Translations under genes and position numbers: made by a program
In this document: positions 10,644 through 17,660 of the stretch, in pieces
Layout of the letters: every line of letters starts with the position of its first letter
How positions within the stretch are numbered: position 1 is the first letter of the stretch
Assembly (NCBI GenBank): GCA_927911745.1
Contig: CAKMQF010000073.1
Span: 1-20,674 of the forward strand
Length of the DNA stretch: 20,674 nucleotides
Source: an uncultured Gemella sp.
Lineage (GTDB): Bacteria; Bacillota; Bacilli; Staphylococcales; Gemellaceae
Reading direction: 5' to 3'
The notes under the pieces: model-generated
Told to the model about the DNA's origin: nothing
Databases searched by the model: none
The model's input: only the letters and a program-made list of their open reading frames with translations

Positions 10644-11525
10644 TTATAAATTATTATCTTTAATTATTTTTTCTATCATTGCCTGTCTCATGAACATTCC
10701 ATTTTTCATCTGTTCAAAGATTACCGATTTAGGCGCTTCAACTAGTTCCGAAGCTATTTCCATATCTCTATTAACAGGTGCTGGATGCATCACTATTGCA
10801 GATTCTTTTAATCTTTCATAGCGCTCTTTAGTTAATCCAAAGTTATTATGGTATTCATCTTTACTTAGTCCCATCTTAGAGTCATGCCTTTCATGTTGAA
10901 CTCTTAACAACATACAAACATCAACTTCTCCAACTACTTTATCAAAGTCTACTACTTCTCCAAGTGTCTCGTCTTTGAAAATATCAGGACAAACAAATCT
11001 TACCCTTGCTCCTAATCTCGTAAGCATGTTGTAATTACTTCTTGCAACTCGAGAATTTTTAATATCTCCTGCAATGATTACATTAAGGTTTTCGAACGTT
11101 CCGAACTTCTCATACATTGTCATTAAATCAAGCAAACATTGACTTGGGTGCTCGCCACTACCATCTCCTCCGCTTAAAATCGGAATATTTAAATTAGTCA
11201 GTTCATTGTAGTACGCGTCTTGACCATGTCTAATAACCAACATATTACAACCTAACATTTCTAACGTTTTACAAGTATCATATAAAGTTTCACCTTTATT
11301 TACTGACGAAGTTGAAGCCTCGAAGTTTATAACATTTAATCTATGTTTGTGTTCAGCTACCTCAAAACTATGTTTTGTTCTAGTTGAGTTTTCAAAAAAT
11401 AGGTTCGCTACATATAGATCTTCTCTTGGCTCTACCTGTTTACCATTTTTCAACTCTAAAGCTCTTTCTATCAGCTGATAAACTTCTTCATTTGTTAAGT
11501 CTGACATTTTTACTATATTTCTCAC
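10644..11525 (-). CDS. pyrB: Aspartate carbamoyltransferase, catalytic chain (GTG start)
   Basis: PyrB condenses carbamoyl phosphate with aspartate to carbamoyl aspartate. I choose the GTG at 11525 as start, giving 293 residues. GGAGG stands 7 nt before it, and the sequence then begins near the usual family start ([13 protein letters not shown]). An in-frame ATG at 11567 would add 14 residues, but it lies inside the attenuator's terminator stem and has no good ribosome site. The carbamoyl-phosphate loop is [13 protein letters not shown] (STRT at 47-50). HPSQ and HPAPVNRD also match. No pyrI regulatory-chain gene is present, as in Bacillus. It is the first enzyme gene after the second PyrR attenuator. 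Confidence 0.94.
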   Translation of the reverse strand: MRNIVKMSDLTNEEVYQLIERALELKNGKQVEPREDLYVANLFFENSTRTKHSFEVAEHKHRLNVINFEASTSSVNKGETLYDTCKTLEMLGCNMLVIRHGQDAYYNELTNLNIPILSGGDGSGEHPSQCLLDLMTMYEKFGTFENLNVIIAGDIKNSRVARSNYNMLTRLGARVRFVCPDIFKDETLGEVVDFDKVVGEVDVCMLLRVQHERHDSKMGLSKDEYHNNFGLTKERYERLKESAIVMHPAPVNRDMEIASELVEAPKSVIFEQMKNGMFMRQAMIEKIIKDNNL

Positions 11526-11546
11526 AGTGCTTCCTCCATTTTGTAT

Positions 11547-11712
11547 AAAAAAATACCTTGTATCCATTTGGCTACAAGGTATGACTGTTCATCAACTATT
11601 AAATTCAAGTTATTATCTGGGCATAGTTATACTTAAATATAGCTATCCTCAAATAAAGTATAAACTTTAAATTCAATCCCTTGTTAGCCTCTCTGGACTA
11701 CCTTAAAAAGAT
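11547..11712 (-). promoter_or_regulatory. PyrR-dependent attenuator between pyrR and pyrB
   Basis: All three alternative structures can be drawn. The PyrR-binding loop is at 11712-11676, with the conserved AGTCCAGAGAGGCTAACAAGGG closed by ATCTTTT/AAGGGAT. The terminator is a perfect 10-bp stem (ATACCTTGTA 11582-11573 with TACAAGGTAT 11562-11553) followed by seven T. The antiterminator pairs GGCTAACAAGG (11689-11679) with CCTTGTAGCC (11579-11570), ten pairs with one bulged A. By the known mechanism, UMP-bound PyrR holds the binding loop, frees the terminator and stops transcription before pyrB. Confidence 0.93.
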
Positions 11713-11719
11713 TTTATAT

Positions 11720-12244
11720 TTAAATTAATAATATTTCTTCAACATCATCTACTTCATTTAAATGAACTTGTACATTTTCTTTTCTTGAAGTAGGAATATT
11801 TTTTCCAATATGATCTGCTCTAATTGGCAGTTCTCTATGTCCCCTATCTACAAGAATCGCAAGTCGAATTGCTTTTGGACGGCTAGCATCCATAATAGCA
11901 TCTATCGCTGCTCTTACGGTTCTTCCTGTATAAAGAACATCATCTACAATAATTACAACTTTGTTTGTCAAATCAAGTTTAAAACGTGGAACTTTTATTT
12001 CAGGTTCGTCACTTATTTTTTCTAGATCATCACGATAAAATTTTATATCAAGTGTTTCTACTGGAATATTAGTATTTTCAATTTCTTTGATTTTTTGTTT
12101 TAATCTTTTGGCAATATGAATCCCTCTAGTTTGAATACCTACTAAAACAATATCATCTAATTTGTTTTGTTCGATAATTTCATTCGCAATTCTAGTAATC
12201 ATTCTAGAAATCATTGTTTCGTCGAAAAGAATTCGTTTTTTCAT
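11720..12244 (-). CDS. pyrR: PyrR, pyr operon attenuation regulator / uracil phosphoribosyltransferase
   Basis: PyrR (174 residues) binds the pyr mRNA when UMP is high and favours termination. Family members also have weak uracil phosphoribosyltransferase activity. The PRPP motif VVIIVDDVLYTGRT is at 96-109, with the typical GIQTRG (36-41) and the DIKFYRDDL segment (66-74). The C-terminal region DRGHRELPIRADHIGKNIPT is also characteristic. The ATG at 12244 has GAGGTGAAG upstream, directly behind the T-run of the leader terminator. It is the first gene of the operon and is itself under attenuation, so it is autoregulated. No pyrP follows it. Confidence 0.97.
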   Translation of the reverse strand: MKKRILFDETMISRMITRIANEIIEQNKLDDIVLVGIQTRGIHIAKRLKQKIKEIENTNIPVETLDIKFYRDDLEKISDEPEIKVPRFKLDLTNKVVIIVDDVLYTGRTVRAAIDAIMDASRPKAIRLAILVDRGHRELPIRADHIGKNIPTSRKENVQVHLNEVDDVEEILLI

Positions 12245-12254
12245 ACTTCACCTC

Positions 12255-12371
12255 AAAAAAATAGCCTACTCTATTGAGCAGGACAGCATAAATAAACTTG
12301 GTTTTCCAATTAATAAACTTGGTTTTCCAATTAATAAATCTTTGCTGACCTCTCTGGATCACATTAAAGAT
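12255..12371 (-). promoter_or_regulatory. PyrR-dependent attenuator in the pyrR leader
   Basis: The PyrR-binding loop is at 12371-12338: ATCTTT and AAAGAT close a loop carrying GATCCAGAGAGGTCAGC. The terminator is CCTGCTC-AATA-GAGTAGG (12282-12265, 7 bp with one G-U), then CTA and seven T (12261-12255). The antiterminator pairs AGGTCAGCA (12351-12343) with TGCTGTCCT (12288-12280), eight of nine positions. The terminator stem is shorter than the one before pyrB, so it may be leakier. A 21-bp tandem duplication sits in its middle. Confidence 0.9.
12291..12332. repeat. 21-bp perfect tandem duplication in the pyrR leader
   Basis: Two identical 21-bp units (12291-12311 and 12312-12332) abut, and an 8-nt near-copy of the unit's start (AATAAATC) follows. 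In the transcript each unit holds a small hairpin TTGG-AAAA-CCAA. They lie between the PyrR-binding loop and the terminator, the part looped out when the antiterminator forms. Confidence 0.95.
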
Positions 12372-12391
12372 GTGTTATTCAAATTATCAAT

Positions 12392-12420
12392 ATTATATAC
12401 CATAATAAGAGATTTGTCAA
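12392..12420 (-). promoter_or_regulatory. SigA promoter of the pyr operon
   Basis: A perfect consensus on the minus strand: TTGACA (12420-12415), 17-bp spacer, TATAAT (12397-12392). Transcription should begin near 12385, giving a leader of about 140 nt. Such a strong promoter fits control by attenuation rather than by repression of initiation. Confidence 0.92.
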
Positions 12421-12428
12421 ATGTATAA

Positions 12429-12465
12429 TGGATTATTGGAGCAATTAAATGTCTCCAATAATCCA
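12429..12465. terminator. Terminator hairpin upstream of the pyr promoter
   Basis: A perfect 13-bp stem, TGGATTATTGGAG (12429-12441) with CTCCAATAATCCA (12453-12465). On the minus strand it ends the ABC-F/microprotein transcript, but its T-tail there is short (TTATAC). On the plus strand it is followed by CTTTTCTTTTT, where no gene needs it. It stands 8 bp from the pyr -35 box. Confidence 0.7.
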
Positions 12466-12474
12466 CTTTTCTTT

Positions 12475-12570
12475 TTATTCATCCTCATCCTTTTCTTTCC
12501 ATCTTGCACTAGCAACCGTAGTTGAGACAAAACCTAATATTAAGAATACAGCTATAATAATTTTTATCAT
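12475..12570 (-). CDS. 31-residue single-pass membrane microprotein
   Basis: A short ORF (31 residues) with a strong ribosome site (AGGAGG, 5 nt before the ATG). Residues 1-22 are hydrophobic (MIKIIIAVFLILGFVSTTVA) and the tail is highly charged (RWKEKDEDE). It could be a one-pass membrane peptide or a secreted/cleaved one, as SASAR-like residues follow the hydrophobic stretch. It lies 35 nt downstream of the ABC-F gene on the same strand and just before a terminator, so it is probably co-transcribed with it. No family recognised and no function assigned. The clear ribosome site and clean stop before the hairpin are the case for it being real. Confidence 0.6.
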   Translation of the reverse strand: MIKIIIAVFLILGFVSTTVASARWKEKDEDE

Positions 12571-12605
12571 AATTGTCCTCCTAAATAGTTTTATTATTTT
12601 CTAAT

Positions 12606-13961
12606 TTATTCAAATTTCAGTACTTCTTTATTCGTAATGTTTATAACCTTAGTTGCAACATTATCGATAAATTCCATATCGTGACTGACCATAATTAGTA
12701 TACCAGGATATTTCTTTAATATCTTCTCTACCGCTTCTATCGCAACAACATCTAAGAAGTTAGTTATCTCATCTAATAACAGTACGTCTGTTTTTCTAAA
12801 AAGTAAACTTACAAAATAAAGTTTAACTTTCTCTCCTTTGCTTAAAACTGATATCTTCTTATTGATATCATCTCCTCTAAAATTTAGTAAAGCTAGTATA
12901 TTTCTAAGTTCTATATCATCTAGTGTAGTATATTCTTTCACAAATTCAAACAATGATTTTTCTTCTTTAAAAATATCGAAGTTATTTTGTTCAAAATATG
13001 CTACTTGCAAAGAACAAGGAATAGACTCTTTCACATATTTTAGAAAAGTAGTTTTCCCTGAACCGTTTTTTCCTTTAATTAAAATCTTATCACCACTAGA
13101 AAAAGTAAAACCAGGTGATGACCAGAGAAACTTCCCATCTATTTCACAGCTTTTCGCATCAATACAAAAACTCTTGTTATGAGTTTCCTTAAATATCTCT
13201 AAAAATTCAATATCATACTTATCTTTTAACGGCTTAGGTTTAATATTAGCCTGCAACTTATCTTCTTGTCTTGATATTTTTTTCTGTAATCTCTTTTCGT
13301 TTTTTGAAATTTTATTTTTTACACTTATAATTCTATAATCTGATCCACTCATGTTCTTTGGCTTTCCAGATTTTTTCCCCTGTTCCTCTTTCATCTCTTG
13401 GATACTTTTCTTTATCTTCTTAGCTTCTTTATTGTACTTTTGTAATTCAGCTTCATACTCAATAGTTTCAATTTCTTCTTGAAACTTGTACTCATGATAA
13501 TTCCCATTAAATTCTCTCACAGTATTATTTTCGATTATCCATAACTTAGTACAAACATTATTTAGAAAATTTCTATCGTGACTTGCTATACAAAAAGTTG
13601 CTGGAGTTCTTTTTATAAGATTAACTATTTTGCTAGCATTATTATAATCTAAGTATGTTGATGGTTCATCTAATAAATATAGCTCCACATTCGACAATAA
13701 ACTACCTCTAATCTCGTTTACAACAACTTCCCCTCCACTTTTTTTAAGAAGAGAATTTTCTCCAAATTCTAAAAACTCTGATGAAATGTTATTTTCATCT
13801 TTTAGAAAGTCATCTATATATTTTAACAGAGTTGTCTTACCTGAACCATTTTTCCCTATTAAACCAATAATATCACCAGTATTTATACTCAATTTTTCAA
13901 TTTTGAATAATATCTTCCCTTGTTTTTCAAACTCTATGTTTTTAATATTTAATAGTTGCAT
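12606..13961 (-). CDS. ABC-F family ATPase (possible ribosome-protection protein)
   Basis: A soluble protein (451 residues) with two ATP-binding domains and no membrane segments, the ABC-F layout. Domain 1: Walker A GKNGSGKT (36-43), signature SGGE (75-78), Walker B LYLLDEP (94-100), His128. Domain 2: Walker A GKNGSGKT (297-304), signature LSKGEK (373-378), Walker B VLLLDE (393-398), His427. A charged, coiled linker (about 160-245) contains KKSGKPKNMSGSDYR. Domain 1 is very short: only about 35 residues separate Walker A and signature. The Vga/Lsa/Msr subgroup of ABC-F proteins protects ribosomes from antibiotics. The compact form, linker and leader ORF suggest this subgroup, but the substrate cannot be read from sequence. 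It has its own promoter and a translated leader, with AAGGAG before the ATG. Confidence 0.85.
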   Translation of the reverse strand: MQLLNIKNIEFEKQGKILFKIEKLSINTGDIIGLIGKNGSGKTTLLKYIDDFLKDENNISSEFLEFGENSLLKKSGGEVVVNEIRGSLLSNVELYLLDEPSTYLDYNNASKIVNLIKRTPATFCIASHDRNFLNNVCTKLWIIENNTVREFNGNYHEYKFQEEIETIEYEAELQKYNKEAKKIKKSIQEMKEEQGKKSGKPKNMSGSDYRIISVKNKISKNEKRLQKKISRQEDKLQANIKPKPLKDKYDIEFLEIFKETHNKSFCIDAKSCEIDGKFLWSSPGFTFSSGDKILIKGKNGSGKTTFLKYVKESIPCSLQVAYFEQNNFDIFKEEKSLFEFVKEYTTLDDIELRNILALLNFRGDDINKKISVLSKGEKVKLYFVSLLFRKTDVLLLDEITNFLDVVAIEAVEKILKKYPGILIMVSHDMEFIDNVATKVINITNKEVLKFE

Positions 13962-14004
13962 ACATTAACTCCTTTTTAATAAAATCTCTCTATTAATCTA
14001 ATGT
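13962..14004 (-). promoter_or_regulatory. Leader stem able to mask the ABC-F ribosome site
   Basis: In the ABC-F mRNA, ACATTA (14004-13999, codons 3-4 of the leader ORF) is complementary to TAATGT (13967-13962), immediately before the ABC-F ATG. TTAATA pairs with TATTAA inside it. The AAGGAG ribosome site is then held in the internal loop. A ribosome stalled on the leader ORF would open this stem. The pairing is seen; the mechanism is inferred. Confidence 0.5.
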
Positions 14005-14010
14005 ATCCAT
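13993..14010 (-). CDS. Five-codon upstream ORF (leader peptide MDTLD)
   Basis: ATG-GAT-ACA-TTA-GAT-TAA, preceded by GGAGGTGGGAGC, an almost ideal ribosome site with 7-nt spacing and stronger than that of the ABC-F gene itself. It ends 31 nt before the ABC-F start. Short leader ORFs of 3 to 10 codons control several antibiotic-resistance ABC-F genes by ribosome stalling. A role as such a sensor is inference. Confidence 0.6.
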   Translation of the reverse strand: MDTLD

Positions 14011-14055
14011 GCTCCCACCTCCGAATTGAGTTTTACTAGTGTCTATCTTACTCAT

Positions 14056-14084
14056 ATTATATCAAAAATAAAAATTAATTGAAA
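14056..14084 (-). promoter_or_regulatory. Promoter of the ABC-F gene
   Basis: An extended -10 TGATATAAT on the minus strand (TATAAT at 14061-14056), with a weak -35 TTTCAA (14084-14079) at 17 bp. It gives a leader of about 90 nt that holds the five-codon ORF. It diverges from the M20 promoter about 60 bp away. Confidence 0.6.
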
Positions 14085-14123
14085 ACATTTTCTTTAACAA
14101 TTCTCTATTTATTAAAATATTTG

Positions 14124-14132
14124 TGCTATAAT
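14124..14132 (+). promoter_or_regulatory. Extended -10 promoter of the M20 operon
   Basis: TGCTATAAT is a perfect extended -10. No good -35 is visible at 16-18 bp upstream. The start codon at 14170 follows after 37 nt, with TGGAGG at 14159-14164. Confidence 0.6.
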
Positions 14133-14169
14133 TGTATTTATAATTAATAAAAGTAAGCTGGAGGTTTTT

Positions 14170-15327
14170 ATGATTGAAAAAATTATAAAAGATGAACTTG
14201 AAAAATTTTATCCAGAAATGATTGAACTTCGTCGCTATTTGCATATGCATCCCGAAGTTTCATTTAACGAAAAAAATACAGCGAGATTCATTAAAGAATA
14301 TTTAGAAAAATTGGTATTACTGATATTAAAACAAATGTCGGCTTAAATGGTGTCGTTGCAAGAATTAAGGGCCAAGATTCTTCAAAATCAATCGCTTTTC
14401 GAGCAGATTTTGATGCTCTCCCTATAGACGATGCAAAAGATACTCCTTACAAATCTACGATTCCTAATGCAATGCATGCTTGTGGACATGATGGACATAC
14501 AACAGCATTACTTGCAATGTGTAAAGTTTTGATGCAAAATGAAGAAAAAACTTCCACACGATGTTGTTGCAATTTTCCAATACGGTGAAGAACAAGCTCC
14601 AGGTGGAGCAAAACCTATGATAGATGCTGGTTGCTTACAAGATGTTGATGCAATATTTGGAGCTCATCTTTGGACACCACTTCCACTAGGAACTTTAGGT
14701 TATAGTTATAGTGAATTATGTGCTGCTGCAGATAGATTTGAAGTTAAAATAAATACTAAGGAAAATGCAAACATTATTGCTGCAGAATTTATTAGTATGA
14801 CTCAACAAATAGTTTCTCGATTTTCTAAACCAAGAGAAACACTTGTAATTACCCTTGGAAAATTAGAGAGTTCTATTGAAAAAGCAAGTATCACTGGAAC
14901 GATAAGACATTTCAATAAAGAACTTCATAAGATGGTACTAACTAAGCTTCAAAATCTATGCAAAGCTCTAGAAAATGAATATTCTGGTACTAATATAGAA
15001 TTTATATATTACGGAGGTTATCCACCTCTTATAAATCACAAAAAAGGAACAATAGAAATACAAAAAGCAACCTCTAAGATTCTTCCAGATATTAAACAGT
15101 TGGAAATTGAACCGTTAATGATTGGTGAAGATTTTGCATATTATGTTGAAGAAGTTCCTGGTGCTTTTTTCCTAATTGGTGCAGGGAATTCAACCTTCGC
15201 TAAGTACCCACACCACCACCCAAATTTTGATTTCGAAGAAGAAGTTATGAAACAAACAGCTTCAATATTCTTAACACTAGCATTTGATTCCGCTAATGTA
15301 ATTAAAAATCTTAAGGAGGAACAGTAG
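14170..15327 (+). CDS. M20 (hippurate hydrolase-like) amidohydrolase, catalytic chain with degenerate lid; frameshifted as read
   Basis: As read, two 1-base slips break it: one G short at 14313-14314 and one A too many in 14545-14550. Restoring both gives 385 residues. It is an M20 metal-dependent amidohydrolase that removes N-acyl groups from amino acids or peptides. Metal and catalytic residues are present: D80-D82 region (RADFDALPI), C105 and H107 (HACGHDGH), E140/E141 (QYGEEQ), H166 (GAHLWT) and the C-terminal His in YPHHHPNF. Its inserted lid domain (about 187-300) is odd. Where relatives have a GKGGHGA..PH loop it has NTKENAN, and where they have GDAFNVI it has SIEK. Both are in-frame losses, not frameshifts. 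Both missing motifs are carried by the next gene, 2 nt downstream. An AAGGAGG site for that gene lies in this gene's last codons. Confidence 0.88.
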
Positions 15328-15329
15328 AT

Positions 15330-15611
15330 ATGCATACATATTTAGTTAATATTTTTGGCAAAGGTGGACACGGAGCTGAACCTCATGAAGCCATTGATAC
15401 AACAGTTATCGCTGGGGAATTTGTAAGAAAAACTACAAAATATAAAAATGTAGAGATAATCTCTGTAAAAAGCGGTGATGCTTTTAATGTAATCTCTGGT
15501 AAGGCAGAAATTAACTTAAAAACAGATAATTTAGAACAATTGAAATCAATACTAGCTTCACTGCTTATATATTATGGTGAGAAGACTAGATTTGAAATAA
15601 TAGAAAATTAA
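15330..15611 (+). CDS. Stand-alone M20 lid (dimerisation) domain protein
   Basis: This 93-residue protein is only the lid domain of an M20 amidohydrolase. It begins at the first lid strand (HTYLVNIFGKGGHGAEPHE) and stops where the lid normally rejoins the catalytic domain (TRFEIIEN). It keeps the conserved H14 and H19 in GGHGAEPH and N53 in GDAFNVI, the very loops absent from the lid of the preceding gene. The start is firm: AAGGAGG at 15313-15319 and ATG 2 nt after the previous stop. It is one uninterrupted frame, followed by a terminator. In dimeric M20 enzymes a lid His and Asn reach into the partner's active site. I infer that this chain supplies them to its neighbour. The alternative is a leftover piece of a lost paralogue, but exact domain edges, an intact frame and a strong ribosome site argue against decay. 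Confidence 0.85.
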   Translation: MHTYLVNIFGKGGHGAEPHEAIDTTVIAGEFVRKTTKYKNVEIISVKSGDAFNVISGKAEINLKTDNLEQLKSILASLLIYYGEKTRFEIIEN

Positions 15612-15680
15612 AAAGACTGAGAGTAACTCGAAATCAGGATTTCATAGAAATCTTCAAGTTGCCTCAGCCTTTATTTTTAA
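15612..15680. terminator. Bidirectional terminator between convergent genes
   Basis: AAAGACTGAGAGTAACTCGAA (arm near 15612-15632) is complementary, with G-U pairs, to TTCAAGTTGCCTCAGCCTTT (15653-15672). A small inner hairpin GAAATC/GATTTC lies in the loop. The plus strand continues with TATTTTTAATAA and the minus strand with TTTTTAATTTTC. It serves the lid gene on one side and the glycosylase-family gene on the other. Confidence 0.8.
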
Positions 15681-15684
15681 TAAT

Positions 15685-16270
15685 TTATTTCTGTAGTATT
15701 TCCTTCACCCTTCTTTGTAATTCAGGTACTACTTCTTCAATAAACCATGGATTTTTATTATGCCAACGGAAATTCAATGGTGAAGGATGAACAATTGGGA
15801 AATAACGTGGCAAGTACTGTTTATAATTATATACAGTTTCCGTTAGATTCTGTTTTTTTATCATTTGCCAAGTAATAATCTTGTGCATATTTTCCCACAA
15901 GAACAATAAGCTCTAGATTAGGCATAAGTTCTAAAACTTTTGAATGCCATTTTTTGGCAAAGTTTTTTCGAGGTGGTAAATCCCCACTTTTACCTTTACC
16001 TGGATAATAGAAATCCATCGGTACTACACCTACTAAACCAGATTTATAAAATATCTCATCATCTATTCCCATCCACTCGCGAAGTTTAACTCCACTTTTA
16101 TCATTGAAGAAAATCTTACTCTCTTGAGCTTTAATACCAGGAGCTTGACCTACGATTAATATTTTTGCTGTACTAGGTGTAGAAAATAAAGGTTCTATTC
16201 CTTCATCCGTGTATTTTTCATTATCACTATCTGCCATTATTTCTTGTTTTAATTGTTCAAAACTATCCAT
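15685..16270 (-). CDS. Uracil-DNA glycosylase family protein; frameshifted as read
   Basis: As read, one extra base in the 7-base T run at 15853-15859 (A run on the coding strand) splits it. Removing it gives 194 residues. The first motif is VGQAPGIKAQES (40-51) and the late motif is HPSPLNFRWHNKNPW, the two hallmarks of the uracil-DNA glycosylase superfamily. Members cut uracil from DNA or are inactive relatives. It has no cysteines at all after restoration, so it lacks the Fe-S cluster of family 4 and 5 enzymes. It also has GQAPG in place of the family-4 GEAPG. It lies 16 nt downstream of rlmD on the same strand, start ATG with AGAGGA, so it is likely in an operon with it. Confidence 0.82.
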
Positions 16271-16286
16271 ATTTTTCCTCTGAAAA

Positions 16287-17642
16287 TTATTTTCTAATCA
16301 ATTCAACTACCGCTTCAACTGCCGCTGTTCCTGGGAACATATCTACTGGTTGAATACGTCTAATTTTATATTTTCTTGTTAATACTTTTAAATCACGTGC
16401 TAATGTAGATGGATTACAGCTCACATAAACAATTTTCTTAGCGTCAACCGCTAATAAGTTTTTAGCTAGTGGTCCAAGACCTACACGTGGTGGATCTACT
16501 ATTGCTACATCGAAGTTGATTCCTTTTTTCTTCCAACGTGGGACTATTTTATTAGCATCTCCTGCAACATAAGTACAGTTTTTTAGGTTGTTTAATTTAA
16601 CATTGTCATTAGCGTCTTCTATCGCAGCTGGAATAATATCAACACCGTATACTTCTTTACAGTTACGGCTAACATATTGCCCAATTGTTCCAACTCCACA
16701 ATATGCATCTAATACAACATCTGTTTCTTTCAGCGCAGCAAATTCAACTACTTTATCATAAAGTTTTTTAGTTGCTAGTGGATTTAATTGGAAGAATGAT
16801 TTAGCTGAAAGTTCGTACTTAATATCTCCAATTTTTTCGACGATATAATCTGAACCATATAATGTAACACTTTCTGTTCCCATTACCAAGTGATCTTTGT
16901 CATTAGTGATATTTAGTATTATGCTTTTAACGATTCTTTCACGCTTAAGTTCATTAACGACCTTATCCATGTTCTTAATCTTATCAGTATTAGCAACGAA
17001 AGTTACTTGAACATCCCCATTATAGAATGAAGTTCTTGTTGCAATATATTTCACACCATAATTCTTTTTATTTGTAGAAATTTCTACTTTATATTTTCCT
17101 AGTAACTTCTTAGCTAAGTTTGTTATTTTATTACCATTCTCATGTAATGCTAAATCTTCATTAATTTCAACTAAATCGTTAGAACCTTCTTTATATAACC
17201 CTGCAATAACTCTCCCATTTCTAACAGCTAGTGGAAATTGATTTTTATTACGATACCCTTCTGTTACAGGACTCGCCAACGTTTTTAGTACTAATTTATC
17301 AGGTTTTGGTAGTCTATAATACTTATCAAATGCATCTAATAAAATTGTACGTTTATATTCTAATTGTTTTTCATAACTAACATGAGCTAAACCGTATGCT
17401 CCACTTTCTGCATATTCACGTTTAATTTCTACTCTATGCGGGCTTGGTTCTTTTACTTTAACAAGTTTCCCAATAATGTATTTTGGTGTCTCCTCAACTA
17501 TTTCACAAACAATAACCTCATCAGGTAAAGCACCTTTTACAAAAGTAATTTTCTTTTTATAATATCCTATACCCTCACCATTAATACCAATTTTTTTTAT
17601 TGTAAGTAAGACGTTTAATCTTTTTTTATTTTTATTTTTCAT
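16287..17642 (-). CDS. rlmD: 23S rRNA (uracil-5-)-methyltransferase, RlmD/RlmCD type
   Basis: A SAM-dependent RNA methyltransferase (451 residues) of the RumA/TrmA family, making 5-methyluridine in 23S rRNA. An N-terminal TRAM domain (about 10-70, INGEGIGYYKKKITFVKGALPDE-type) binds RNA. The SAM site is VVLDAYCGVGTIG (309-321). The substrate motif SFFQLNP is at 282-288, DPPR at 383-386, and the catalytic nucleophile is Cys409 in VSCNPSTLARD. The [4Fe-4S] cysteines of E. coli RlmD are missing (AESGAYGLAHVSYEKQLEYK at 78-97), which is usual in Firmicutes. Such enzymes can modify one site (U1939) or both U747 and U1939, so the exact target is open. The start ATG has GAGGATACG upstream. A hairpin separates it from the small gene upstream. 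Confidence 0.93.
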   Translation of the reverse strand: MKNKNKKRLNVLLTIKKIGINGEGIGYYKKKITFVKGALPDEVIVCEIVEETPKYIIGKLVKVKEPSPHRVEIKREYAESGAYGLAHVSYEKQLEYKRTILLDAFDKYYRLPKPDKLVLKTLASPVTEGYRNKNQFPLAVRNGRVIAGLYKEGSNDLVEINEDLALHENGNKITNLAKKLLGKYKVEISTNKKNYGVKYIATRTSFYNGDVQVTFVANTDKIKNMDKVVNELKRERIVKSIILNITNDKDHLVMGTESVTLYGSDYIVEKIGDIKYELSAKSFFQLNPLATKKLYDKVVEFAALKETDVVLDAYCGVGTIGQYVSRNCKEVYGVDIIPAAIEDANDNVKLNNLKNCTYVAGDANKIVPRWKKKGINFDVAIVDPPRVGLGPLAKNLLAVDAKKIVYVSCNPSTLARDLKVLTRKYKIRRIQPVDMFPGTAAVEAVVELIRK

Positions 17643-17660
17643 CGTATCCTCATTTATAAA

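Noticed and set aside
11526..11567. ATG at 11567 as the pyrB start (14 residues longer)
   Set aside because: It lies in the attenuator terminator stem, lacks a ribosome site and precedes the normal family N-terminus. GTG at 11525 with GGAGG fits.
12291..12340. CRISPR-like repeats
   Set aside because: Only two abutting copies, without spacers.
12162..12428. Plus-strand ORF with a repeated LGFPINK-like segment
   Set aside because: The repeat comes from the 21-bp tandem duplication of the pyrR leader, and the rest is antisense to pyrR. No ribosome site.
14062..14250. Minus-strand ORF of 62 residues
   Set aside because: It is antisense to the M20 start and its promoter, has low-complexity composition, and lacks a ribosome site.
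15330..15611. Lid gene as an artefact of frameshift in a second M20 gene
   Set aside because: It has its own start, ribosome site, one clean frame and a terminator. No remains of a second catalytic domain lie beside it.
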